From the NCBI GenBank assembly GCA_024398055.1, contig CP073749.1, positions 1,174,594 through 1,238,593 of the forward strand: a stretch of 64,000 nt of DNA. Direction: 5' to 3'. This document shows, piece by piece, positions 46,301 through 53,159 of this stretch. The translations under genes and the position numbers were made by a program. The stretch is from a bacterium SCSIO 12741 (GTDB lineage Bacteria; Bacteroidota; Bacteroidia; Flavobacteriales_G; Salibacteraceae). The first letter of the stretch is position 1; each line of letters opens with the position of its first letter. The notes beneath the pieces were generated by a model, which was not told the DNA's origin, ran no database searches, and was given only the letters and a program-made list of their open reading frames with translations.

Positions 46301-46324
46301 TACCAGCAGCGTCCACCGGGCCAT
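37334..46324 (-). CDS. Giant T9SS-exported beta-solenoid repeat protein (2996 aa)
   Basis: A very large surface or secreted protein. It has a signal peptide (about 1-18, ending SGWSQ), then the Bacteroidota opening RYWVASSTGNWNDVSNWS. About 2200 residues of Asn/Gly/Ser/Thr-rich beta repeats follow, organised in seven tandem units, six of 304 residues and one of 360. Within units, short rungs of about 28 residues recur (SATSTNSEIYLHNGTAS, IYVGNNGSVTVGDSLV), which suggests a right-handed beta-helix. Each unit has a landmark YNYNSNWGGNVTF and an LEKNGA segment. After the array come a domain with DGPVAKVGNDAFAFPVG and a final T9SS sorting domain (LYPNPNDGMNLYLQIP). Adhesin or matrix function is only a guess. 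No frameshift is seen over 9 kb. Confidence 0.9.
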   Translation of the reverse strand: MARWTLLVFLLSAFSGWSQSRYWVASSTGNWNDVSNWSTSSGGAAGASVPGAGNTAIFNGNGTGKCVLDIAPTVGGLTVSGYGDTLDVNGNTFSITGAIDFTDGVMVDGSTGGSCSINSTGTTYFRGTQFDVPVTCVTARMYLNGSTFNGKADLTHNGASSAHGNGGNVFNDSTWIRNTGTSYLLSANVSPDTFRTALEINNSGSNRIHMTYAAAGSYFDCNVTLNNTGTDRITIGSNNGTATLTAGNQFLIGSGGYAANYLDLRNVTQLGATAQSITLTGTARLDMRGNTWNGDFTCVAPVVYTQTSRYNGTLTITQNGTVNSSSSGGNFVVGNTILNCTGSGYLMMGNGTADTFSLNVTANNTGSYRFYMAQNGVGHYIGGDLVVNSSGSGTDGNIYISNASTASLSISGKCRINQTSTATSSTIYLAEQGDLTIGDSLVIVNNGTGTTSQVAVANGTASAVVLNGATAITNQGAITTSRIYMGNNGDMTFNGNLTITNSATSTNSEIYLHNGTASANQYQENILLSSSGAGCDGIFFGNSGGSATLAAGKTITVGAAYSAGNLLLRNITQSGTTAQSITITGTGYLNSYNNNWGGNISFTAPRMYSRGSRYAGTLYLEKTGATNDASVGGNIVLGNAELVNSGSGYFLMGNGTPDTFQLNLIMTNSGSHNLYLAYNSAGNYVGGTLTANNAPTGGSNSMYFGGVNGTGLTVQGKTTLNNTGSATTSSIYFGEQATIVVNDSLVINQAVTGTFANVVVANNSNSTVTVNGSARVRQTAGVNRSNLYLGNGGDLTITGTLYALNGASAATSDLYMADDSASTVTLGGNATIINNGSGTISRVYLGNTGDVVANGTLDLTNSTSATNSRFYCANNAYSTLTLNQNIQVSCTHANAQGFYFGNSAGTTNLASGRTLTIGTSFIAGDLFLRNFNQTGPTPHALTITGTGYIYNYNSNWGGNVTFIAPRMITRGTTYSGTAYLEKNGATDDNSAGGNTFTGNATLVNSGSGYVRMGDGSPDVFSGHLTIENTASDHFVLGQNSTGNTVAGNLTLTSSTSGTSAHSYISNSTTSGVSISGKTYVTNTSTAATGNVYIGATGDLTLGDSLIVTNAPTGASGTVYIGNSSTSQVTINGPLTVTNSGAGTTKRCYVGYWGDVTINGNTTVSSSASATNSHMIFGDEDSSHTTFNGNLVISNTDASGDGYHFGNNGGSATLANGFTVSVGTSFIGGNLIFRNFTQVGGTPQSMTITGTGYIYFYDSQWGGNISFTGPRILARGSTFSGTSYLEKTGASDDYSVGGNTFTGNAELVNSGSRVMAMGNGSPDVFSANLTMNNTGSNHLHVAYNSAGNTVAGNVIANNATSGSGGHLYLSNGGNSTLAITGKTYLTNTSTAASGHLYLGGTGDVTLGDSLIVVHNPSGASGVFYMAASHGSIITANGPVTVTNSGAGTTKTSYLGNWGDITFNDNVHLTNTATANTAVIYCNNEDSSNNQYNGNIEVSSTDASSDGIYFGNSGGRSTLAAGQTVTVGTSFIGGSLIFRRFTQVGPTPQAATITGTGYLYNDYSNWGGNVTFVGPRIITRGTTYSGTAYLEKTGGSDDSSPGDNTFTGNAELRNSGSGRIYLGNGTRDTYTADVTLTNSGTSSIYFAHNSAGNTVGGNVIVSQSNTGSGVTVLSSASASTLAITGKCVVSNTGSGVTSNIYVGDGGDVTIGDSLVVTNNATSTTADVYIGDDATSSVNISGHSQFTNTGGGTNHRFYVGANGDLVFTGNLTMTNNSTATNNQFYCNNSSNSSNNYNGNIVVSSTNAASDGIYFGNSGGTGTLAATRTISVGSSFIAGYLYFRDFNQVGATAQTLAITGGTGYIYNYNSSWGGDVNFSGPRHVTRGTTYHGTATLEKNGASDDPSVGGNTFMGDVVLTSSGSGYFLMGNGSPDAFTGNVTMNNSGSYRMYLAHNSAGNTIGGNLIINNSASGSSPYVYISTASASTLAITGKLVVNNTSTAAAANVYIGDAGDITVGDSLLYNGNATGTSSSVYLGNQSNSQITIGGFARFTVNGAGTTYRTYLGSSGDVIFNGDLEIVNANSSSNSEFYLNYGSSSSNSYNGNIQVSSTHASCDGVYFGAGGGSGTLANGRTITIGSGFIGGNLYLRNFTQVGGTPQALTITGTGYIYNYDSQWGGNVTFIGPRMITRGTTYSGTSYLEKNGATNDQSVGGNTFTGNAELVNSGSGYFLMGSGSSDAFGANLILTNTGSYRMYLAYNSAGNTVAGNLTVNNSPSGSTPYVYLTDINASTLAVTGKLIVNNAGSATNANIYVGNNGSVTVGDSLVLDNNSTGNNSQIYVANGVNSSVTVTGATAVTNRGSGTSYRVYLGSNGDVTFNGPVTLTNSSTANNSEIYCNYNANSNNQYNQDVTVASTIAGSDGIYFGRNGGTSTMAAGRTVIVGSFVSGDLYYRNFTQNGNAAHTANITAGTGYVYNYNSNWGGNVTASAPRVYCRESTFNGTSSFTKNGSGNDDMYGGNVFQGDVTFTNNGTSRMILANNAADDYNGDANYIKTGSSRIYPAYNTVCTHAGDINFNSDIAITFGNANGRVVFDGTGAQSINDLGASPTSIFRRITLDNSADDVTLNVPISVTVDLTFTNGNIISDAANLITFYDNSVASGASNNSHVDGPVAKVGNDAFAFPVGDNGMYRPLSISAPSSGSANFQAQFISDNPRVAVGNTLTAPIDHVSQMEYWTLDRNASTNAVSVTLSWGTGSGDVTNLGDLVVSHYTGGSWTSEGNGGTTGNTTAGTITSSGTISSFSPFSLGSITSENPLPVELVSFEAIPNKEDNVVDLVWITASEVNNDYFTVERTQDLDWFETVVEVAGAGTTNERQEYHEVDPKPLEGISYYRLKQTDFDGKETKFDLRKVAFNPEIDIDIQLYPNPNDGMNLYLQIPNNNEEELNVLISDFLGKEYLLDFSVYNHGTHSVITMELNKVLAPGSYFVNIEVGGKVYTHKLIVQ
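38897..45451. repeat. Seven tandem coding units of 912 bp (one of 1080 bp)
   Basis: The codon for the Trp of the WGGN landmark (WNGD in the first unit) starts at 38897, 39809, 40721, 41633, 42545, 43457, 44537 and 45449. Spacing is exactly 912 bp in six intervals and 1080 bp in the interval 43457-44537. The 168 bp excess is 56 codons, equal to two 28-residue rungs. A degenerate half unit extends to about 45937. Units differ at many bases, so they are not recent exact copies. Confidence 0.9.
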
Positions 46325-46555
46325 ACTTACTTATTCTCTCCGTTAATCGAATTTCAATTCCTGCACTTGTGAAATTCTAAAATCTGATCCTTTTTTAATT
46401 CAACTCGTGAATTTAGTGTTTAAGGTTTGGGTAGATGATCTATAATAACGCAAGGAATTAACATTGGTTTCTTAATACAGACAAAGTCCGACCATCTTCG
46501 ACAAGCCGCATCCCTAAATCCCTTTATGTGCCTGGGCTACAGAATAAATCAAAAA

Positions 46556-46587
46556 AAAACACCGCCTTAAAAAAAGTGCGGTGTTTT
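46556..46587 (-). terminator. Rho-independent terminator after the DUF2795 gene
   Basis: A perfect 10 bp stem (46556-46565 with 46578-46587) and a 12-base loop, followed on the minus strand by five further Ts to give a run of nine. It lies 25 bp past the DUF2795 stop codon. The remaining part of the 287 bp gap up to the giant gene start holds only AT-rich sequence and a poor promoter candidate. Confidence 0.8.
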
Positions 46588-46611
46588 CAAATTTCGATCA
46601 GCTTTTTGCTG

Positions 46612-46833
46612 CTAATATTCGTCTTCGTTGAAGAAAAAATCTTCCTTGGATGGATAATCGGGCCAAATGTCTTCGATACTCTCATACACTTCTCCCTCAT
46701 CTTCGATTTCCTGAAGATTTTCTACTACTTCTAGGGGTGCTCCTCTACGCAATGCGTAATCAATCAACTCTTCCTTAGTTGCCGGCCAAGGAGCATCCTC
46801 CATATATGATGCTAATTCTAACGTCCAGTACAT
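46612..46833 (-). CDS. DUF2795 family small acidic protein
   Basis: A 73-residue cytoplasmic protein matching the highly conserved Bacteroidota form of DUF2795: YWTLELASYMEDAPWPATKE at the N-terminus, ALRRGAPLEVVENLQ in the middle and an Asp/Glu-rich end. The biochemical role is unknown. It is a monocistronic gene, with a full-consensus promoter upstream and a strong terminator downstream. Confidence 0.9.
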   Translation of the reverse strand: MYWTLELASYMEDAPWPATKEELIDYALRRGAPLEVVENLQEIEDEGEVYESIEDIWPDYPSKEDFFFNEDEY

Positions 46834-46862
46834 AGGCCTATTGTTAAAGGTCCAATTTTTTG

Positions 46863-46892
46863 CAAATGTAATTTTTTTCGCATCAAATGCAA
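46863..46892 (-). promoter_or_regulatory. Promoter of the DUF2795 gene (TTG, 19 bp, TACATTTG)
   Basis: The -7 box TACATTTG at 46863-46870 and a -33 TTG at 46890-46892, 19 bp apart, on the minus strand, 29 bp above the ATG. Confidence 0.6.
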
Positions 46893-46920
46893 GTCAATCA
46901 ATTACAACTTAATCATTTGG

Positions 46921-47469
46921 TTAAATTCTTGGCTCCCAAGGGATTTCAGTTGCACCCAAATCCTGGGTTAAACGGCGTGATAACACAAACAAATAATCCG
47001 ACAAACGGTTTAAATATCGTATTCCCAGTGAATCTACATAACTCTCCCGCTTCAGTCTAATCGCCAGTCTTTCGGCCCTTCTGCACACGCAGCGGGCAAT
47101 GTGGCAATAGGATACGGTGGTATGTCCACCGGGCAAAACAAAGGATCTCATAGGTTCGAGTTCTTCGTTCATTTCATCCATTTTCTGCTCCAAAAGGGTG
47201 ATGTCGTCTTCGGACATACCAGGCAATTTTCGGGGCGTTTTTTCCGGATCAGAAGCCAAATGACTACCGAGGGTAAACAGGCGATCCTGTATCTCTATAA
47301 GTACTTCTTTGAGGGATGAATCCATTTCCTGATCCCGAATGAGCCCAACATGGGAGTTTAACTCATCTACGGTACCATAGGTTTCAATTCGAATATCGTC
47401 TTTGGACACACGAGTACCTCCTAACAAAGAGGTTTCCCCTTTGTCTCCCGTTTTGGTATACACTTTCAT
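46921..47469 (-). CDS. PduO-type cob(I)alamin adenosyltransferase
   Basis: Transfers the adenosyl group of ATP to cobalamin, making coenzyme B12. It is 182 residues with the family N-terminus VYTKTGDKGETSLLGG, the YGTVDELNS helix and the CRRAERLA segment that binds ATP phosphates. The protein is a homotrimeric five-helix bundle by family knowledge. Its ATG overlaps the stop of the SprB-repeat T9SS gene by four bases (ATGA), so the two are co-transcribed although no functional connection is obvious. No cobalamin riboswitch is seen nearby. Confidence 0.95.
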   Translation of the reverse strand: MKVYTKTGDKGETSLLGGTRVSKDDIRIETYGTVDELNSHVGLIRDQEMDSSLKEVLIEIQDRLFTLGSHLASDPEKTPRKLPGMSEDDITLLEQKMDEMNEELEPMRSFVLPGGHTTVSYCHIARCVCRRAERLAIRLKRESYVDSLGIRYLNRLSDYLFVLSRRLTQDLGATEIPWEPRI

Positions 47470-50123
47470 GGCCTTAAAATTACAACAGGAAGTACGGATG
47501 GAGCTTGAGAAGTTCCCTGAATTCTTATCCAGTAGGTACCCGGCTGAAGATCAAGAGTCTGAATAGGACCTGAGGTTTCACCGGAATTCAATATTCTTCC
47601 ACTGGGATCAATTACCTGCCATTGCACAGGAAATTCGCTGGTTTCCAATGTAACAGATCCTCTCGAAGGATTCGGATAAAGGCGTGCTTCCAATGGAGTG
47701 GACTCAATCGGAGTAACACTTACCACACCGCCAAGCTGAAAGGTATCGGTAATCTGACACCCGGCTGAATCGGTAACAACTACGATGTATTGCCCTTGCT
47801 TTTGCAGTTCAATAATTTCCGGCGTTCCTGGATTAACGAAACCACCTGGTCCTTTCCAGAAGTAAGTATAGCTCGGAGCTCCACCTGACACCTGGGTTGA
47901 AATGGACCCCAAAGTAGACGTATCAATCACTGTGGAGGTCATTTTTAACTCCGGAAAGCTCTTAATTTCAAAACTATCAATAACGGTACAAAGGTTCGCA
48001 TCCGTTACGGTCACCTTGTGCCATCCTGAGGCCAATTGAGTGGCCACTGGTGTTTTATTGGAAGTATCACTCCAAGCGTATGCATAAGTTCCAAATCCAC
48101 CTTGAGCGGTCACTCTAATTTCTCCTTGCTTATCGCTGTAGCAGAAGTTATCCGTCGTTTTGGCACTTACCGCAAGTGGAGCTTCTGGTCCGAGTACTTG
48201 AAAACTCTGAATCAACAGGCAATTCGGAGAAGCAGCATCGGTAACGGTAACGGTGTAATTTCCGGCCACCAATTTGGTATTGATGGTATCGGTACCTCCA
48301 TTGCTCCATTGGACGGAATAGGGCTTGGTTCCACCTAAGGGTTGAATTTGAATCTCACCCAGGCTATCACCAAAACAAACCTCATGATCCAAAACGGTTG
48401 TATTCATGGACACCGACCCCTGATCACTCAGAGCAACATGTCTAATTCGGGTACACCCCACAGAGTCGGTCACCGTTACGGTATAGTGCCCCGATCTTAA
48501 TCCGGTTAGCAGCGTATCGGTATCGTAACCCGTATTGGCTCCCCATTGAAATTTGTAGGGTTCGGTGCCACCAATCGCTCCAATGTGAATCCCTCCGTTA
48601 TTAAAACCGCAATTGGGTTTTGAGATCCTCAAAGGAGTGGCAATATGTGAACATGATGTTTTTCTAAAATGCAATTGCGCAAAGGGCATATAATCCACTG
48701 GAATCCATGCAGAAGCACCGATACGGGCTTGTACCAAACGAGCCTTGATGGTGGATTCACTCACTCCCATCACCACATTTCCACTTCTCACTTTCACTCC
48801 CATGTAATACTTGCCAGGAGGAACAGCAGATAACGGAATGGGGAACGTTACCCATTTGCCAATGTGCTCTTTCTTAACCGTAATATTGAGGTGATAATCG
48901 TTTCCAGTCAAACGGATCGCATTCTGAAAAAACTGATCCATCAAAACGAGATCAATTTTCCCTCCGGCTTCCGTATTCTTGTGAAAGAAGATACTCATGG
49001 AAGAAACCGTATCTCCGGCTGTAAGATCAATTTCCTGAATTAAGCTATAATCCAATCCCGGGCCATACCAAAAGCCTCGATCTGTACTTTTTCGATGAAC
49101 CCTTGATAAAGTGGTATCAGACAACTCCAGATTGAACGCAACCGTATCAGAAGATGGATCACGATCTACACTATCAGAAACAGCAACGGATTGAAACAGG
49201 TAAGAACCCGTGCCTTTGGCAGGGATATAGGACACCAATGACGGACCGCGATCACCTTGAGCAAATGCGAGATCAATCGGATTGGTTTCTTGTTGTTCCT
49301 GATCTTTAATCAATACCGAGGTAATCACCTTAGCCTTTCTGGCTGTGTCTTTGCCTTGGTTCCAAATACGGGATTCCACCTCAAACGTCCTGGAAGAGGC
49401 TTGATTAAATGGCAATACCTTGTAGAACTCTTCGGGAAGCAATTGATTGATCTTGAAAGAATCCTGAACCAAATCAACGGTATGTGTGGATTCACAGAAA
49501 GAAATATCATCAACCGCAAGCCCACTACCCCAGGAAGTAACACCGCCTCCATCGTTGTACACGAAAGCCATGTTAAACATACCGGTAGCTCCATTCAAAG
49601 GAATCGAAATGGTATGCCATCCCTGTTTGGGCGGAAGATTATGCCCGACCCAGACTCCGCTGCCATAACGATACATCAACTTAGCCGATTCATTCCGGTT
49701 TACCCGGTTGAAGTAGTAGCTAAATTGCATCACCACCGCTTGTTTCCCGGTCATATCAATGGACGGAAAGGCAAGCGTATCGGCAGACTTATCACAATTG
49801 CAATAATCGTCATTGGTGTAAGCAAATCGTCCATGATCCGGAACTTTCCAGACCTGGCCCACATTGCTTTCAGCCGAACTACCTCGGTAGTACCCTTTAT
49901 CGGTACCCGAAGTGATGCTCACAATTTGATTGTGGGGAAAAGTATCGCCTGCAGCCTCAAAATCTTCTGAATAAAAGGCATTAACCGTCGCTAACATTCC
50001 CTGTGCAGGAAGCTTTTGCACTTTGGCTTTCTGCGGTGTATAGACCAAGATGGGCCCAGTTCTTTGGGCGGAAAGCTGAAGCATTCCAAGGGTCAATATA
50101 AAGCAGGTCCAAAGCTTAAGCAT
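47466..50123 (-). CDS. T9SS-exported protein with SprB repeats and type A sorting domain
   Basis: An 885-residue secreted protein. It has a signal peptide (about 1-19, ending LQLSAQ). A MAM/choice-of-anchor-like jelly-roll domain follows (about 50-215, with SEDFEAAGDTFP and a late LAVDDISF). Beta domains occupy about 220-490. Three to four SprB-type repeats lie at about 495-790 (GGTKPYSVQWSNGGTDT, VAGNYTVTVTDA and similar). A C-terminal T9SS sorting domain starts at ARLYPNPSRGSVTLE and contains LQPGTYWIRI. SprB repeats are named after the gliding adhesin SprB, but this short protein is not SprB itself. A TACCTTTA box lies 8 bp before the ATG. It is the upstream partner of the PduO gene. Confidence 0.88.
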   Translation of the reverse strand: MLKLWTCFILTLGMLQLSAQRTGPILVYTPQKAKVQKLPAQGMLATVNAFYSEDFEAAGDTFPHNQIVSITSGTDKGYYRGSSAESNVGQVWKVPDHGRFAYTNDDYCNCDKSADTLAFPSIDMTGKQAVVMQFSYYFNRVNRNESAKLMYRYGSGVWVGHNLPPKQGWHTISIPLNGATGMFNMAFVYNDGGGVTSWGSGLAVDDISFCESTHTVDLVQDSFKINQLLPEEFYKVLPFNQASSRTFEVESRIWNQGKDTARKAKVITSVLIKDQEQQETNPIDLAFAQGDRGPSLVSYIPAKGTGSYLFQSVAVSDSVDRDPSSDTVAFNLELSDTTLSRVHRKSTDRGFWYGPGLDYSLIQEIDLTAGDTVSSMSIFFHKNTEAGGKIDLVLMDQFFQNAIRLTGNDYHLNITVKKEHIGKWVTFPIPLSAVPPGKYYMGVKVRSGNVVMGVSESTIKARLVQARIGASAWIPVDYMPFAQLHFRKTSCSHIATPLRISKPNCGFNNGGIHIGAIGGTEPYKFQWGANTGYDTDTLLTGLRSGHYTVTVTDSVGCTRIRHVALSDQGSVSMNTTVLDHEVCFGDSLGEIQIQPLGGTKPYSVQWSNGGTDTINTKLVAGNYTVTVTDAASPNCLLIQSFQVLGPEAPLAVSAKTTDNFCYSDKQGEIRVTAQGGFGTYAYAWSDTSNKTPVATQLASGWHKVTVTDANLCTVIDSFEIKSFPELKMTSTVIDTSTLGSISTQVSGGAPSYTYFWKGPGGFVNPGTPEIIELQKQGQYIVVVTDSAGCQITDTFQLGGVVSVTPIESTPLEARLYPNPSRGSVTLETSEFPVQWQVIDPSGRILNSGETSGPIQTLDLQPGTYWIRIQGTSQAPSVLPVVILRP

Positions 50124-50131
50124 AAGGCAAT

Positions 50132-50139
50132 AAAGGTAG
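50132..50139 (-). promoter_or_regulatory. Possible -7 box variant TACCTTTA of the SprB-repeat T9SS gene
   Basis: Same octamer as upstream of the T9SS gene at 16527, here ending 8 bp before the ATG at 50123. It deviates from TAnnTTTG at the last base. Confidence 0.3.
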
Positions 50140-50168
50140 GGAACGAAACGCTCGGTTGAATAGTATGA

Positions 50169-53027
50169 TTAGACTGAGGTTTCTTCCGTATAATTTTCAA
50201 GCGGTGGACAAACGCACATCAAGTTACGATCTCCATAGCCATCATCAATACGTGCAACAGGAACCCAGTATTTTCTTTGCATCACCCATGGCAAACGGAA
50301 TGCAGCGTCTTCTCTGGAATAAGGCTTATCCCATTCAGAGCTTACTACATCAGCGGCACGGTGAGGTGCATTTTTCAATACGTTGTTTTCGGCATCAGCC
50401 TTTCCATCTTCAATGGCTTGAATCTCTTCGCGAATGGCCATTAGAGCTTCACAAAAACGATCCAATTCTGCCTTAGATTCACTTTCGGTAGGCTCAATCA
50501 TTAAGGTTCCTGCAACTGGGAAAGAAACCGTAGGAGCGTGGAATCCAAAATCGATCAAACGCTTGGCAATGTCTACCACCTCAACCCCTACATTCTTTTT
50601 AAAGTCACGGAAGTCAACAATCATTTCGTGAGCCACTCTACCTTGTCCTCCAACATAAAGGATAGGGTAATGACCTTCCAGACGATTCTTCAGGTAGTTC
50701 GCATTCAAGATGGCGTACTCCGTCGCTGCTTTCAAACCATCGCCACCCAACATTTTCACATAGGCATAGGAAATAAGCAAAATGGAAGAGCTCCCCCAAG
50801 GTGCAGCTGAAACGGGCTTAATCGCTTTTTCTCCACCGGTAGGCTGCAAGGCATGGCCAGGAAGGAAAGGTGCCAAATGAGCGGCAACTCCAATTGGTCC
50901 AACACCAGGTCCACCACCACCGTGAGGGATAGCAAAAGTCTTGTGCAAATTCAGGTGACATACATCGGCTCCAATGGTAGCCGGATTGGTCAAGCCCACC
51001 TGAGCATTCATGTTGGCCCCGTCCATGTACACCAAGCCACCGTTCTGGTGGATAATATCGGTAATCTCCATAATGGCTTCCTCATATACTCCATGGGTAG
51101 AAGGATAAGTCACCATCAGGCAAGACAAATTCTCTTTGTGCTTTTCTGCTTTTTCGCGTAGGTCGTCCACATCGATGTTTCCGGCCTCATCACATTTTAC
51201 AACCACTACTTCCATCCCGGCCATCACCGCGGATGCAGGATTGGTTCCATGCGCAGATTGAGGAATCAAAGAAATATTTCGGTGGTGATCGCCACGATCT
51301 TTGTGGTAAGCATCAATGGTCAGGAGACCGGCGTACTCACCCTGAGCTCCTGAGTTTGGTTGAAAGGAAATGGCAGCAAATCCGGTAACCTCACATAACC
51401 AATGGCTCAAATCATCAATCATCAATTTGTATCCTTCAGCCTGATCCATCGGTACAAATGGGTGCAACGAGGCAAACTCAGGGAAAGAAACGGGATATAA
51501 TTCAGTAGCTGCATTCAATTTCATGGTACATGAGCCCAATGAAATCATACTATGCGTCAACGAAATGTCTTTGTTCTCCAGGCTCTTCAAATACCGCATC
51601 ATTTCTGATTCCGAATGGTAGGAATTGAACGATGGGTGAGTCATGAACTCTGTCTGACGCACCAAAGAAGACGGAATGCTTGATGTTTCAGCACCGTTCC
51701 ACTCAGCACTTCCGCCAAAAATGGAAACGATGGTTTTCAAATCATCAGCGCCTACGGTTTCATCCAGGGCGATCATGATCGCATCCTCGGTGTACCAGAA
51801 ATTCACTTCCTGAGCCAGGGCTTTTTCACGAATCTCTTTTTGCTGATCTGCTGAAGCGGCAATGCTCAAGGTATCAAACCAATGGGCATTTTTTACTTCC
51901 CAATTCAAGGCCTTTAATTCATTAGCCAGGAAAGTTGTTTTGTGGTGAATCTCGGAGGCAATATTGCGAATGCCTTCTGGTCCGTGATACACAGCATACA
52001 TGGCAGCCATAGTAGCCAACAAAGCCTGAGCGGTACAAATATTAGAGGTAGCTCGGTCTCTCTTAATGTGCTGCTCACGGGTTTGAAGCGCCATTCTTAA
52101 CGCTGGATTTCCGTTGCGGTCTTGAGACACTCCAATAATTCGACCTGGAATAAATCTTTTGAATTCTTCTTTCGTTGCGAAGAAGGCAGCGTGTGGGCCA
52201 CCAAATCCAAGTGGAACACCAAAACGCTGGGAATTTCCAACTACTGCATCAGCGCCCCATTCTCCCGGAGAAGTAAGGACAGCCAAAGCCATCAAGTCGG
52301 AAGCTACAGCTACTCTTGCTCCAAAGCTCTGAGCACCTTTTACAAACTCCGAATAATCGGCAATGCTTCCAGTGTTATCCGGATATTGAATCAAAGCACC
52401 AAAGAAGCTATCATCAAATTGAAATTCTTTCCAGGTTCCGGAAACCAACTCAATATCCAGGGCCGAAGCTCTCAACTCCACCACTTCACGAGTTTGGATA
52501 TAGGTATTCTGATCAACGAAGAATTTATTCTTTCCGGCTTTCACATCCTTCCGGCTACGAGCGTGGAAGAACATGATCATAGCCTCAGCAGCAGCAGTAG
52601 CTTCATCCAACAAGGATGCATTGGCCATTTCCATTCCGGTTAAGTCGCTAACCATGGTCTGGAAGTTCAAAAGTGCTTCCAATCTCCCTTGAGAAATCTC
52701 AGCCTGGTAGGGCGTGTAAGCCGTATACCATCCTGGATTTTCAAAAATATTTCTTCGGATTACGCTCGGCGTAATGGTTCCGTAGTAGCCCTGACCAATA
52801 AAAGTCCGGAACATTTTATTCTTGGAAGCTACATCAGCAATTTCCTTCAGGTATTCACTTTCAGAAATACCGTTAGGAAGATTAAGCTCCTTCTTCAATC
52901 GAATAGCAGGTGGAATGGTCTCCTCAATCAATTGATCAATAGAAGAGGCTCCAACAGCTTTGAGCATCTCGCTTACATTTTCACCTCTCGGCCCGATATG
53001 ACGGGTAGAAAACTGATTCACTCCCAT
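50169..53027 (-). CDS. gcvP: Glycine dehydrogenase (aminomethyl-transferring), P-protein of the glycine cleavage system
   Basis: PLP enzyme that decarboxylates glycine and passes the aminomethyl group to the lipoyl H-protein. At 952 residues it is the single-chain form with both P1 and P2 halves. The N-terminus RHIGPRGENVSEML is typical, and the PLP-lysine motif LHKTFAIPHGGGGPG is in the C-terminal half. GcvH and GcvT are not in the window. It has its own promoter. No glycine-riboswitch-like structure is visible in its 5' region, which is only about 50 bp. Confidence 0.98.
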   Translation of the reverse strand: MGVNQFSTRHIGPRGENVSEMLKAVGASSIDQLIEETIPPAIRLKKELNLPNGISESEYLKEIADVASKNKMFRTFIGQGYYGTITPSVIRRNIFENPGWYTAYTPYQAEISQGRLEALLNFQTMVSDLTGMEMANASLLDEATAAAEAMIMFFHARSRKDVKAGKNKFFVDQNTYIQTREVVELRASALDIELVSGTWKEFQFDDSFFGALIQYPDNTGSIADYSEFVKGAQSFGARVAVASDLMALAVLTSPGEWGADAVVGNSQRFGVPLGFGGPHAAFFATKEEFKRFIPGRIIGVSQDRNGNPALRMALQTREQHIKRDRATSNICTAQALLATMAAMYAVYHGPEGIRNIASEIHHKTTFLANELKALNWEVKNAHWFDTLSIAASADQQKEIREKALAQEVNFWYTEDAIMIALDETVGADDLKTIVSIFGGSAEWNGAETSSIPSSLVRQTEFMTHPSFNSYHSESEMMRYLKSLENKDISLTHSMISLGSCTMKLNAATELYPVSFPEFASLHPFVPMDQAEGYKLMIDDLSHWLCEVTGFAAISFQPNSGAQGEYAGLLTIDAYHKDRGDHHRNISLIPQSAHGTNPASAVMAGMEVVVVKCDEAGNIDVDDLREKAEKHKENLSCLMVTYPSTHGVYEEAIMEITDIIHQNGGLVYMDGANMNAQVGLTNPATIGADVCHLNLHKTFAIPHGGGGPGVGPIGVAAHLAPFLPGHALQPTGGEKAIKPVSAAPWGSSSILLISYAYVKMLGGDGLKAATEYAILNANYLKNRLEGHYPILYVGGQGRVAHEMIVDFRDFKKNVGVEVVDIAKRLIDFGFHAPTVSFPVAGTLMIEPTESESKAELDRFCEALMAIREEIQAIEDGKADAENNVLKNAPHRAADVVSSEWDKPYSREDAAFRLPWVMQRKYWVPVARIDDGYGDRNLMCVCPPLENYTEETSV

Positions 53028-53068
53028 AGTTTTATATCTTGATTCTTAGTTATTTTTATAAAAGCTGA

Positions 53069-53095
53069 CAAATATAAGGACTAACCAGTAAGCAA
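53069..53095 (-). promoter_or_regulatory. Promoter of gcvP (TTG, 16 bp, TATATTTG)
   Basis: Perfect -7 box at 53069-53076 with a TTG at 53093-53095, 16 bp away, a slightly short spacer. It lies 41 bp above the gcvP ATG. Confidence 0.5.
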
Positions 53096-53132
53096 GCACT
53101 TTGGTTCAATCATTTTCAACGCGAAGAATCGC

Positions 53133-53140
53133 TACTTTTG
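53133..53140 (+). promoter_or_regulatory. -7 promoter box (TACTTTTG) of the small exported protein gene
   Basis: Perfect TAnnTTTG 19 bp before the ATG at 53160. It is divergent from the gcvP promoter in the same 132 bp gap. Confidence 0.5.
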
Positions 53141-53159
53141 AAGCTCAATCCGAATAACC

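Noticed and set aside
46834..47000. Cobalamin riboswitch near the PduO gene
   Set aside because: The gene starts inside the preceding CDS and the nearby intergenic space holds only the DUF2795 promoter; no riboswitch-like conserved blocks were found.
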